A stretch of 64,000 bases of DNA, taken from the NCBI GenBank assembly GCA_018287875.1, contig JAGVVL010000017.1:3100001-3164000 (forward strand), written 5' to 3'. Shown here piece by piece: positions 47,101 through 56,080 of this stretch (position 1 is the stretch's first letter; every line of letters begins with the position of its first letter). The notes under the pieces were generated by a model. It saw nothing but the letters and a program-made list of their open reading frames with translations. It searched no databases and was not told where the DNA came from. The position numbers and the translations under genes are program-made. This stretch comes from Nigrospora sphaerica (taxonomy: Eukaryota > Ascomycota > Sordariomycetes > Amphisphaeriales > Apiosporaceae).

Positions 47101-48617
47101 ATTACCCGCGATCCAGGCCGCGCGTATCGAAACATATCACTGGATCTTCCATTCCATTGTCTCTGACAAAGGTGGAAACCCAGTGAGGTTCAGGGAGTGA
47201 CTCGAAACGAGGAGCAACACTTTTTGGATTCGTTGCAAGCCGGGAAGTGGAAAATCCACGCTGATGAAATTCCTAGTCAGAAACAAATCAACAAGGGCGG
47301 ACATGCTCAATTGGGCTGGCGAGAAGAATCTTGTCATTGGGGAATTATTTTTCTGGCCTGTGGGGAGTTCGTTACAAAAATTACAACAGGGATTGCTGCG
47401 TTCTTTGCTGCACGAAATCTTACACCGATGCCTGGAGACCATGCCAGTTGTCAAGAGAAAGTTGCAGGACATTCTAGGATGGGATTTTTGGATGACCCAG
47501 ACTACGAAACTTGCCTCCGGTTCTTCTCGATGCCATCGCGAGCCAACCTATCCCTATCCGGTTTAGCTTGTTTATCGACGGCCTCGACGAGTTCCAAGAC
47601 GAAAGGCACAGCCATTTGGATCCGGTTAGGACTCTTCGGAAGTTGGACCTGTCATATGATATAAAAGCTTCGCATAGCAAGTGGGCCGTGGACCGTGTTT
47701 GCCGATGAGTTCAACCTGCATGCGGAGTGGAACCTTGAGCTCGAAAATCTAACGCGCGAGAATATCCACCGCTGCGTCAACAACAAATTCCACGAACACT
47801 CACAATTCCAAATTCCGGTGGCCAAGGACCCACTATACGCCGAAATCATCGACGCCGTCGTGAATAGGGCCCAAGGAGTATTCCTATGGGTACTCTCGGT
47901 CGTCCGTTCTCTGCTTCAAGACCTGACGTTTCACGAATCGTGGCCGACTCTCCAGTGACGTCTCGAAACCTTCGCACGCTGCATTTGCCGTACTGAAGAT
48001 CGATAAGTCCTGGTGTGAACATCCATACCCCAACGCGCATGGTGTGGAGAGACTCTTTTCTTTCATTCACGAAACTCTTGAAGAAGATGCCAAGTTGGCG
48101 GACACCGTTGGGGCTATGCTCGATTCATTTTGGACTAGCTATGGCTGCGGCCTTATGGAGTACGTCACCAGCATCCGCATCACGTTTGTGAAATTGGCGG
48201 CCGACATCGACTTCCTTTCCTATGTCAAATCCCAAATTACGGCACACCCCGAGATCCTCTACGGACACCGAGACTCATACGGGCCGTTGCTTATGAGGTT
48301 TTTGCAAAGCAACAACCTCAGACGGTTACTTTCACTCAGAATTATCGACTACTTGCTGACCCAAGGGGCAAAACCTCACGACTCCTGGTATGGAAAAGAT
48401 GTTCTGGGAAGCCGTCAGAGACAACGACTTCTCTCACGGGGTGATTGAGGGCCACAGTATGGGTGCTTTGCCGTCAGAAAGTGACGAGGATGCCAAAGAA
48501 GGCGAGGCTCTGTACCACGTTGCGCGTCTTCTCCTTGTCTATGTCGCGAAGCTTACAGCGAGGAGCGAGGACGTCCGCCATGACGCTGAGAACTACCTAC
48601 GACGTCCACTGTTTTAG
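47101..48617 (+). pseudogene. Decayed NACHT-type NLR (STAND NTPase) gene
   Basis: Pieces of a fungal NLR-like NTPase follow each other in different plus-strand frames. At 47110-47540: ETYHWIFHSIVSDKGGNPV, then an in-frame TGA at 47198-47200 where a Trp is expected, then TFWIRCKPGSGKSTLMKFLV (Walker A), WAGEKNLVIGELFFW and LLRSLLHEIL. At about 47555: FSLFIDGLDEF (Walker B). At 47695-47958, in a third frame: FADEFNLHAEW, LENLTRENI and RAQGVFLWVLSVVRSLL. At 48044-48617 two more open segments continue with the helical C-terminal part, though less recognisably. At least two frameshifts and stops at 47198 and 47956 break it. NLRs of this class act in fungal self/non-self recognition and programmed cell death. 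No effector domain remains visible upstream. Confidence 0.75.
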
Positions 48618-48813
48618 CTAGAAGACTGCAAATATGAAAATCCTTTTTACTCGAGGTAAAGTATACGAACTAACTGAACCCGCTTTTAACGTGTATAGCT
48701 AGACTAAGAAGATAACTACTAAGTAAATGTTACACAAGAAGTCTAGTGTATCTTTAAAACGTGTTCTAAGTATAAATATTCAAGCAATGTTAAGCCTACT
48801 TATCTCCGTATAC
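48618..48813. other. AT-richer spacer before the solo LTR
   Basis: Relatively AT-rich sequence with no gene, ending at the target-site duplication of the LTR. Confidence 0.4.
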
Positions 48814-49029
48814 TGTCACGGTTCAAGGAACGAGGGATCTGTTGATGACCCAAGGGTTCTATTGAGATGCGAAAACTACAGGTGAAGAGGAAAAGAAGAG
48901 GAGGAACAGGCTCCTCTCAGTCACTGTTTGGCAGGAATATATCCAGCCAGCGGCGGTACGTACCGCCAGGCAGCGGTAAGTCGTCCATGCGTTGCCATGC
49001 CCTTGTACCTATGTACCTATGCCGTAACA
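48814..49029 (-). mobile_element. Solo LTR, 216 bp, with TSD TATAC
   Basis: On the plus strand it reads TGTCACGG...CCGTAACA, the reverse of the 57839-58054 copy. It is flanked by TATAC at 48809-48813 and TATAC at 49030-49034, a 5-bp target-site duplication typical of LTR retrotransposon integration. No internal region adjoins it, so the element was lost by LTR-LTR recombination or the LTR-like unit moved alone. Confidence 0.9.
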
Positions 49030-49034
49030 TATAC

Positions 49035-50523
49035 AACGCTCACAATCAAGATGCAAATTTTTACAATTTTGATCTCGAGCGTTTCACAATCACTAGGAGG
49101 CCAAGTGGAAAACTGGGCCTTATATTCTCAGGCCCGCGAGGCTCATAACACTTGTGCTAGTGGAAGTAATGATATGTGTGGCATAAGGACAAATCCTGCA
49201 GCCCCCGCCGGAAACTAATTTACCTTGGGTTTCGGTACTAGTCACGCCTCGCGGGGAGGTGTAAAGAGCAGTCTTGATTAGCCCTCCTTATTAAGGACAT
49301 TATTTTACCGCTGTCAAGCCCGTTGCAAGGGGTCTTACAATCGCCGGGAACAAAAAATCGCGAGCGAAAGAAGATGGATTCCAGACCTGGCTACGCTAGC
49401 TACGGCGATGGTAAGTACGACCCTAGTAGGTCGTGTACAGTTTCACGCACATGCCTTATGCGCTAATCCCAACAGCTGCGCAACAAGCACCAGTGCGCCA
49501 AACTTGCTACGGGAGTGTTATCCCTCTACTTTAAACAACGGTTAGGTTTCGGGGGGCAGATATGGTGCGGTGAGTTGTCTAAGCAAGCACGGATAGACTA
49601 TGGATGGCTCTTGCGGGAATTGCTTACTTGTACGGAAAACCCATATTTCCGCCCCCCCCCCCCGCGTTTTATTTGCTCGGCCTTTACTCAATATCTACCA
49701 TGTACGTTCTCCGTTCAGTTGTCACACGTATGGTTCTCCTCTCTTTATTTCCCTCTGCGTTTGAAGAGGTGGCATCGTCTTGATTTCGTCATGGCGCCAC
49801 GACAGCACGTAGGATCACTTCTGTGACACGTGCCGGTGAAAGCAACGGCCGCTGGCTCAAGCAGGCAAACCGAGACGGGCGCGAGGGCATTTTCATCACG
49901 TAACGCTGCGTGCGGGCTGTGACGGGTGCTGGTGCTGTTTATGATCCATCAGCCGGAGCTGCTGTCCTCACGCGACACTGCAGCGGTCACGGCTCCCGAC
50001 TAGGTAGGTGGCGGGTGATCTGGCGCTCTTATTGGTCGGGCAGCGACGGCCGGTACGCGGAGCCGCGAGGAAGCCCCTGGACTTGCAGGATCAGATAAAA
50101 TTTCAAAAAGATGATCTGATAACTCGGCCGTCCCCCATTGGCCTCGCCCTCGGTTTTGGGACGTAAGTCTGTGGGACCGTGAGCCGGCCTGGTCGGCTGA
50201 ATCTTCCCGGTTGGCCCGTCGCCAGAAGTTGGCCAAGATACGGTAAGGGAGAATAGAACCCGCATGCTTCCAGGCAACCGTGTAATGTCATGGAATGAAT
50301 CAGCGAAGGGGTATGTACCTCTTGGTTCTGCATGTTATGTTCTTCATGGAACTCACCCATCCCTTAACCCCTGGCCGGATCCCAGAGACGCCTCTCTTCT
50401 CGACTCCCCTGACCTGACACACTTACCCACTCATACAGGCTTCATCAGACTCTCAGCCGGCGTGGATCTTTCTCGTTTGCCATTCCCGCCATCGCCAGAT
50501 CCAGCAAGAGCCCATCGCTCGCC
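49035..50523. other. Intergenic region upstream of the second MFS gene
   Basis: Contains a 10-bp perfect inverted repeat (49133-49142 and 49246-49255) and a possible truncated 5' gene end at 49373-49534. The 3' part should carry the promoter of the gene at 50524. No other gene recognised. Confidence 0.45.
49373..49534 (+). pseudogene. Possible truncated 5' gene end
   Basis: An ATG (MDSRPGYASYGD) leads to a consensus donor GTAAGT at 49410, and an acceptor AACAG at 49475 restores the frame for AAQQAPVRQTCYGSV before a TAA at 49532-49534. Two splice signals in phase suggest the first exons of a former gene whose body has been lost. Only 31 codons remain, and I do not recognise it; chance is possible. 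Confidence 0.25.
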
Positions 50524-52186
50524 ATGGCCACCCTCACGCCGCCGGCCCACGGCGACCGGCACGCCGCAGCACAGCCCTTGCCCGATCACGTCGAGAGGGT
50601 CCCCGTGGTAGCGGCCTCGGACGGGGCGGAGCCCAAGACGGAAGATCTTCAAGAGCATGACCCGTTCCTGGTGACCTTCGCGCAGCCGCATGACGCGGCC
50701 AACCCTCTCGACTGGCCGGCAGGCCGCAAGTGGATGGTGACGGACGTGCTGGCGGCGACGGGCTTCAACCGGATCCTGGTGTCGACCATCATGGCGCCGG
50801 CGCTGCCGGCCGTGGCCGCCGAACTCGCCATGAGCCCCGCCGAGGCCGCCATGGCCCTGTCCGTCTACCTCCTCGCCACCGCCTTCGGTCCGCTCGCCGT
50901 TGCGCCCCTGTCGGAGCTGTACGGCCGCCGCCGCGTCCTGCACGCCTCCAACCTCTGGTTCCTCGCCTGGAACCTGCTCTGCGGCTTCGCCCCCTCCAAG
51001 GCCGCCCTCATCGCCGCCCGCTTCCTCGCCGGCCTCGGCGCCAGCGCCGTCTACGCCCTCGCCGGCGGCGTCCTCGGCGACGTCTGGAGCCCCGAGCAGC
51101 GCGGCAAATCCCTTGGCATCTACCTGCTCATCCCGCTGCTGGGCGCGGCTGTCGGTAGGCCAAACCCTTTGGAGACGTCTTTCCAAACCGCTCCTGTTCA
51201 TTAACGCACGCTTGGCTCATCGCAAACCCCCTAGGTCCCATCATCGGCGGCTTCATGGCCGCGCGCACCACATGGCGCTGGATGTTCTGGGCCACATCCA
51301 TCTTCCAGGGCGCCATGATGGCCGTGTCGCTGTTCAGCTTCCCCGAGACGTACGGGCCGGTGGTGCTGCGGCGGCGGGCGGCGCGGCTCCGGCAAACGAC
51401 GGGCGACGCGCGCTACGCCACGGCGGGGGAGCGGCGGGACGGCGCGCGGTCGGCGGCGGCGGTGCTGGGCCGGGCCCTTTCGCGGCCGCTGCGGCTGCTG
51501 GCGGTACACCCCATGATCCAGGCGGCGGCGGCGCTGTCGGGCTTCGGCTACGGCCTGCTTTACCTCGTGCTCTCGACCTTCTCGCACCTCTGGGTCACGC
51601 GCTACGGCCAGTCGGTCGAGCTCAGCGGCTTGCACTACGTCGCCTGCTCTCTCGGCGAGCTCGCCGCCGCCCAGCTCGGCGGCTACATTCTCGACCGCCG
51701 CCACACCGCCCGCCGCCGCGTCCCCGAGGCCCGCATTCCCCTCATGGTCCCCGGCCTCGTCGCCGCCTGGACCGGCATGCTGCTCTACGGCTGGACCGCC
51801 GCGGCGCGCCTGCACTGGGCCGTGGTGGACCTCGGCGTCTTCGTCATGTTGTTCGGGATGCAGCTCAGTGACATGCCCTGTGAGTGCCCCCCTTTTCCCC
51901 CTGAGAGGTTCGAGGAATATGCTGATGACAGGTGCACGCAGTGACGGCGTACGTCCTAGACGCCTACAGCGAGCACACGAGCAGCGTGCTGGCCGCCGTG
52001 CAGCTTGTGAGGAGTCTGACGGCCTTCTTGTTCCCCCTCTTCGCTCCTTCCATGTATGACGCTCTCGGCTACGGCTGGAGCAACAGTATCCTGGCACTGG
52101 TTGGCGTGATTCTGACGGTGCCACTGGCCCTGTTTCTTTGGAAATGCGGTGCTGGACTACGGGCGAAGGCCGGGTCGACCTACTAA
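50524..52186 (+). CDS. MFS multidrug-type (DHA1) transporter, three exons
   Basis: Exons 50524-51154, 51235-51879 and 51942-52186 encode about 506 residues. The soluble N-terminus ends in HDAANPLDWPAGRKW, then come helices with the DHA1 motifs: motif A in APLSELYGRRRVL, motif B region ARFLAGLGASAVYALAGGVL, and motif C (antiporter) in LLGAAVGPIIGGFMAARTTW. The central loop is rich in Arg/Ala (LRRRAARLRQ). The last exon supplies AVQLVRSLTAFLFPLFAPSM and the final helix. It is probably a proton antiporter for drugs or secondary metabolites at the plasma membrane. The acceptor of intron 2 was set at 51941 because only that choice keeps the frame. A LINE begins 19 bases after the stop, so the native 3' region has been displaced by about 1.7 kb. 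Confidence 0.85.
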
Positions 52187-52191
52187 AAGCA

Positions 52192-52205
52192 GGGGGCTAT
52201 ATGAT
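52192..52205 (+). repeat. LINE copy A target-site duplication, left
   Basis: GGGGGCTATATGAT, repeated exactly at 53886-53899 on the other side of the element. Confidence 0.9.
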
Positions 52206-53885
52206 TATTATTATTATTATTATTCTTACACCTAGCGACCTATCAAGGCCATGAGGACCCCCTACGCATCTCAGCCTAGGAAAACCGTTCCGGGCTGACG
52301 TCCGGCCGGGTGAAAAACCTAGGTTCCGCTGCGTCGTACCGCTTCTATCTACTCTTTGACCTGCCATACCGAGATCGGGCTCAGCGCGCCCGCTTCCTAG
52401 CTGATAAGTTGATTCGCCAGCTGGAACATGTCTAGCCTGCCCGAGCGGAGTAGCCATCTCGCGATAATTCCTGCTTTTCCTGGGGTGTCGAGCATCCTGT
52501 CCGTGTCTATCGGTCCTCCTAAAGCTTGGACGAGATGCTCTCGTCTTTCTCTCTCCCTTGGGCAGAAAACGAGGATATGTCGGACGGTCTCCCTACCTTG
52601 ACCGCAATCGCACCGTGGGCTGTCGAAGCCTGGGACCCTGCGTTTAAAGAGGAAGTCTCGCAGTCCGATCTTGCCAGTCCTTGCCTGGACGAGGATCGAG
52701 CTCTCCGCCTTGTGGAGCCCCTTATGGAGCTTAAGGACATGCTTGTCCGGAGGCTTTTTAGTTATTGCTGGAGCTTGCGATGTCTGGTTTTGCTGCAGTG
52801 TCTGGCTTTGCTGCCATCTCTGGAGCCAGTCCCTCTCCTCGGCCTTGCTTGCCGACTCTCCGGCCAGCCACACGTCTAGCCATCTCTTACGGTCAGGGAC
52901 TTCCGGGCCTATCCGTCTGCGCCGTCGAGTCGGCCTTGTTAGGATCCACCTAGCTGCCCTGTCGCATCTAGCTTGGATAAGTGATGCGATACGCGGCTGC
53001 TGGAGCCTCTCTTCCGACGCCGCCACTCTTTTATTAAGCCATACCTCTAGGGGCGATACGTAGGCTTCTGTTTCTAGTGTCGTGGCTGCTGTCGCCTTGA
53101 AAGCCCCTGTGACCTTGCGGAGGCACTCGGTCTGGATATCGCCTAGTGTCTTAGCCCTGCTTTTCGAGATGTGGTGGTGCCATTCTGAGGCTCCATAGCC
53201 TATAGCAGACCGCACGACGGCTATGTAGACTTGGCGGGCTCGCTGGAGGGACGCACCCCATGTCGAGGCTGCTATGCGGTCCAGGGCATAGACATGCGTT
53301 GCCATCTTCTTGGAGATCGACTGGATGTGGGTGTCCCAGCGGAGGCGTCTATCCACCTGGATGCCGAGGACGCGGCAGGAGTCTTCTAGCTTAATTTTGT
53401 GGCCTTCCAGGGCTATTTTCGTGTCCGGACCCTTCCGTCTTCGGGAGAAGTGGACCAAGTGGTATTTCTTAACTGCAAAGGTCATACCATGGCTGACTGC
53501 CCATTCTTTGCAAACCCTGTGAGCGGCTTCTAGCCGCTCGCAGGTCTGCTCTGGGTCTAAGCCGAAGCCCACGAGGTTCGTGTCGTCTGCGAAAGCTATG
53601 GCAGCTATCCCTGGGACAGCGCGGAGAGCTTTATAAAGACCAGCTGTATAGAGGCAGAAGAGAATAGGTGACAGGGGCGAGCCTTGCGGAACGCCGGCTG
53701 GGACCGGGATCTCATCCGATTCCTGGCCATCGAATAACAGCGTTGTTGATCGGTTAGATAGGAAGCTTCGGATCCAGTTAATGGTCCATATAGGGACCCT
53801 TAACGCTCGTAGGTTAGCGAGGAGCCTTCCATGGTCGACGGAGTCGAAAGCTCCCGAGATATCCAGCGAGAGGAGGGTTGCTGTG
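52206..53885 (-). mobile_element. Tad1-like LINE, 5'-truncated copy A (clean)
   Basis: A 1.68-kb non-LTR retrotransposon fragment on the minus strand, ending in an AAT-type tail next to the left duplication. Its open frame starts inside the reverse transcriptase domain and runs to a stop at about 52397-52399. Visible motifs are LDISGAFDSVDHGRLL, AGVPQGSPLSPILF, IAFADDTN (the catalytic YADD-type box, here FADD) and a C-terminal zinc motif CDCGQGRETVRHILVFC. The frame is uninterrupted from the truncation to the end. Truncation at the 5' end is the usual outcome of target-primed reverse transcription. Endonuclease and ORF1 are missing, so this copy cannot move on its own. Confidence 0.92.
52397..53884 (-). 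CDS. LINE ORF2 fragment: reverse transcriptase C-terminal part
   Basis: An open frame of about 495 codons without a native start, carrying the palm motifs (SLDISGAF, PQGSPLSP, FADDTN) and the thumb/connection region (LHKGLHKAESSILVQARTGK), then a CX1C...HX4C zinc motif near the C-terminus. Inside the 5'-truncated element it is probably untranslated. It serves as the unmutated reference for the other copy. Confidence 0.85.
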   Translation of the reverse strand, partial: TATLLSLDISGAFDSVDHGRLLANLRALRVPIWTINWIRSFLSNRSTTLLFDGQESDEIPVPAGVPQGSPLSPILFCLYTAGLYKALRAVPGIAAIAFADDTNLVGFGLDPEQTCERLEAAHRVCKEWAVSHGMTFAVKKYHLVHFSRRRKGPDTKIALEGHKIKLEDSCRVLGIQVDRRLRWDTHIQSISKKMATHVYALDRIAASTWGASLQRARQVYIAVVRSAIGYGASEWHHHISKSRAKTLGDIQTECLRKVTGAFKATAATTLETEAYVSPLEVWLNKRVAASEERLQQPRIASLIQARCDRAARWILTRPTRRRRRIGPEVPDRKRWLDVWLAGESASKAEERDWLQRWQQSQTLQQNQTSQAPAITKKPPDKHVLKLHKGLHKAESSILVQARTGKIGLRDFLFKRRVPGFDSPRCDCGQGRETVRHILVFCPRERERREHLVQALGGPIDTDRMLDTPGKAGIIARWLLRSGRLDMFQLANQLIS

Positions 53886-53899
53886 GGGGGCTATATGAT
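53886..53899 (+). repeat. LINE copy A target-site duplication, right
   Basis: Exact repeat of 52192-52205. Confidence 0.9.
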
Positions 53900-54754
53900 A
53901 AACTTCTGCAGTTGCAAAAGGACCGGCTGGTTACGACTACGGTTTGGGCCAGGGCCGTGAACGGAATCGTTTAAATCAGAACAACACCCCGAACCAGGAT
54001 AATAAACTGCCCAAGCTTGATGTTGCTAGCTATGGTGCTTTCCTACCGCGGTACACCCAACAAGTGTCGCCACCGCTTCGATGTTCTTGCTGTCGTTAAT
54101 AGCCCCTTCAATGGTGTCGACTGCTTTTCACCCGAGAGCTGCGAGATCACTGCTCTCACTATACAGTTCCCCATGCCGTACTGTAGAGAAATTGAACCCA
54201 CTATAAATTCTCAGCAATGCTTCCTGTGAAAGTTCGATGCTTCCACCGCTGCACTAATGACATGTATTCGAAACCAATGTTCTCTAGAGTGAAGCTTTTA
54301 GCAGCTTTTTTCCTTGTGATATATTGACCATAGGCATCCCGTGAAACAGGAACATACATTCGTTGCTTAACGACGTCCCGGGCCAGCAGTGACCTGTTGG
54401 TACGGATTTTAACGAGACCGTATCCTTCAACTTCTTTCTTTCATGTGACGGCTGGTTAAGCGGATAATCTCTGCTTAAGCTTCAAGTAAATACACGGCTA
54501 GTTTCACTGTATGCCAGTCCTGTCAATGTGTCACGGCATCTCACTCGTAACATAACCATTATGCACAGGCAACAAAAACAAGAGATTTTCCCGAAGTTGA
54601 GTGAATCGCCATTAAATAGAAAACGTCCCGCGGTACTACTTGGGCTACATGCGGTCCAGACGGCCAACTCGGCGCGTTAAACCATCTGGTGATGCCGTTG
54701 TCACTTTAGGAGCCGCCAGAAACATCCGGACCGGCTATCGGGCCTCCTTACAAT
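53900..54754. other. Displaced 3' flank of the MFS gene
   Basis: Before the LINE inserted, this sequence directly followed the MFS stop codon. No gene recognised; a short open frame at 54017-54229 has no domain. Confidence 0.45.
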
Positions 54755-54766
54755 AAGTACATCGTT
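54755..54766 (+). repeat. LINE copy B target-site duplication, left
   Basis: AAGTACATCGTT, repeated at 58947-58958 after the tail; a 3-base extension (AAT) on its left is shared but merges with the tail repeat. Confidence 0.85.
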
Positions 54767-54768
54767 CA

Positions 54769-55038
54769 TGGTCCAAGGAGTGTCCAGTCCGTCAGGAACA
54801 GGTCCAGATCGCTAAGGCTGCTTATGTCACGAGACCGAAGGGATTCGCACTGCCCTCGCAAGAACCCCCTAAGCCAACAGCCGAAGACTGGCAGACAGTA
54901 CAGCCGCGGAAGCGTCGAGCAACCAGCTGCCGTACCAGAAGCACTGGCAGAGCCCGCAGTAGAACCCACGAAGAGATAGACAACATGGACATCGAAACAC
55001 CGGAGTCAACGCTAAACAGCATCCACGCTCGACCATGA
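54769..55038 (+). pseudogene. LINE ORF1 (gag-like) C-terminal fragment
   Basis: The frame begins WSKECPVRQEQVQIAKAAYV, the end of a CCHC-type region, then has a Pro/Glu stretch (EDWQTVQPRKRRA) and a Ser/Arg tail. It stops at TGA 55036-55038, which overlaps the ORF2 start codon as ATGA. Nucleic-acid-binding ORF1 proteins of Tad1-type LINEs end in this way. Confidence 0.75.
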
Positions 55039-55859
55039 CAGCGCTAAGGATCCTACACTGGAACACGCAGAAAAGCAAGAAAGCACAGATACCGGCAGTC
55101 GATGCCATCTCCGAAGAGTACGACGTCCTGGCTATCCAAGAGCCCTGGCGAAACCCACATATGCGGACCACCTACTGCCCGAGATCCTCTCCGTACCACC
55201 TACTTTACGCGATCGAGGGAGGTAGGGCATGCATCTACATTAACAAGAAGTATACCCCAGCGCAGTGGACATATAAGGCGCAGCCAGATAGGTGTCGTAT
55301 CACAATCCAACTACCAGACGGTCCTATAACGGTTATCTGCATATACTCGCCTCCCCCTGGGTCCACCAGCAGATCGGACCTGCCCGCTATCGAAGCCCTC
55401 TATGCCGAACCCTAGCTAAGACGAACAGTCCTCGTGGGAGACTTCAACGTCCACCACCCCGTCTGGGGAGGATACAACGTCCGACCCCATAATGCAGCTA
55501 ACAAGCTGCTCCAGCTAGCAGAATCCTGGAGACTCCAGCTGATCACTCCCCTTGGAACACTAATATGGACTCGAAGAGGGTGCATAGACTCTACGATCGA
55601 TTTAGCGTGGGCCACGGACGATCTCCGAGCTGCCTACGACGGGTATACCCCATATACTGGATCCGACCACCTCCCACAGGTGATACGCGTGGCTGGACCC
55701 CGCACAGACAGCCAAGATAGGCCACGACGCAGCTGGAAAACAGCTGACTATGACCAGGCGAAAGCAGAGGCGGCACACCTACCACAGCCAGGGCAACTCG
55801 AGACACCAGAAGAAATCGATAGCTACACCGAGACGTTAACTGATACGTGGCGGGGGTAG
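55035..55859 (+). pseudogene. LINE ORF2 endonuclease domain
   Basis: Starts MTALRILHWNTQKSK at 55035 and shows the apurinic-endonuclease fold residues: N and Q in LHWNTQ, E in LAIQEPWR, the core VLVGDFNVHHPVWGG and the catalytic TGSDHLPQ. A TAG at 55413-55415 breaks it, and the frame then continues to a stop at 55857-55859, at the edge of an inserted repeat. This domain nicks the target DNA. It has far fewer stops than the reverse transcriptase part. Confidence 0.85.
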
Positions 55860-56080
55860 GTAAACAGCAATAAGGTGCGGTATCCTTGTCAAGGAGGGGT
55901 CCTGCTACCCCACCTACCTAGTTGGGATATCGCACCATAGATAGTTTCCTGCCCTGACAGCCACTTCGTGGCCGGCGGACGGAATACATCAATCTTTCCC
56001 CTTCACCCCAGTCTACACCATATCAAATTTGATGCGTAAAAGGTAGGGGACCTGCCAGTTGACAGATCCTGCTCTTAATA
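55860..56080 (-). mobile_element. Short repeat inserted in the LINE
   Basis: About 220 bases with no LINE coding potential separate TDTWRG from PVSRLGYCPPPWW-type sequence that should be nearly adjacent in ORF2. Blocks within it match the reverse complement of 21634-21748. Its exact ends and duplication could not be resolved; it may be another solo LTR. Confidence 0.6.
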
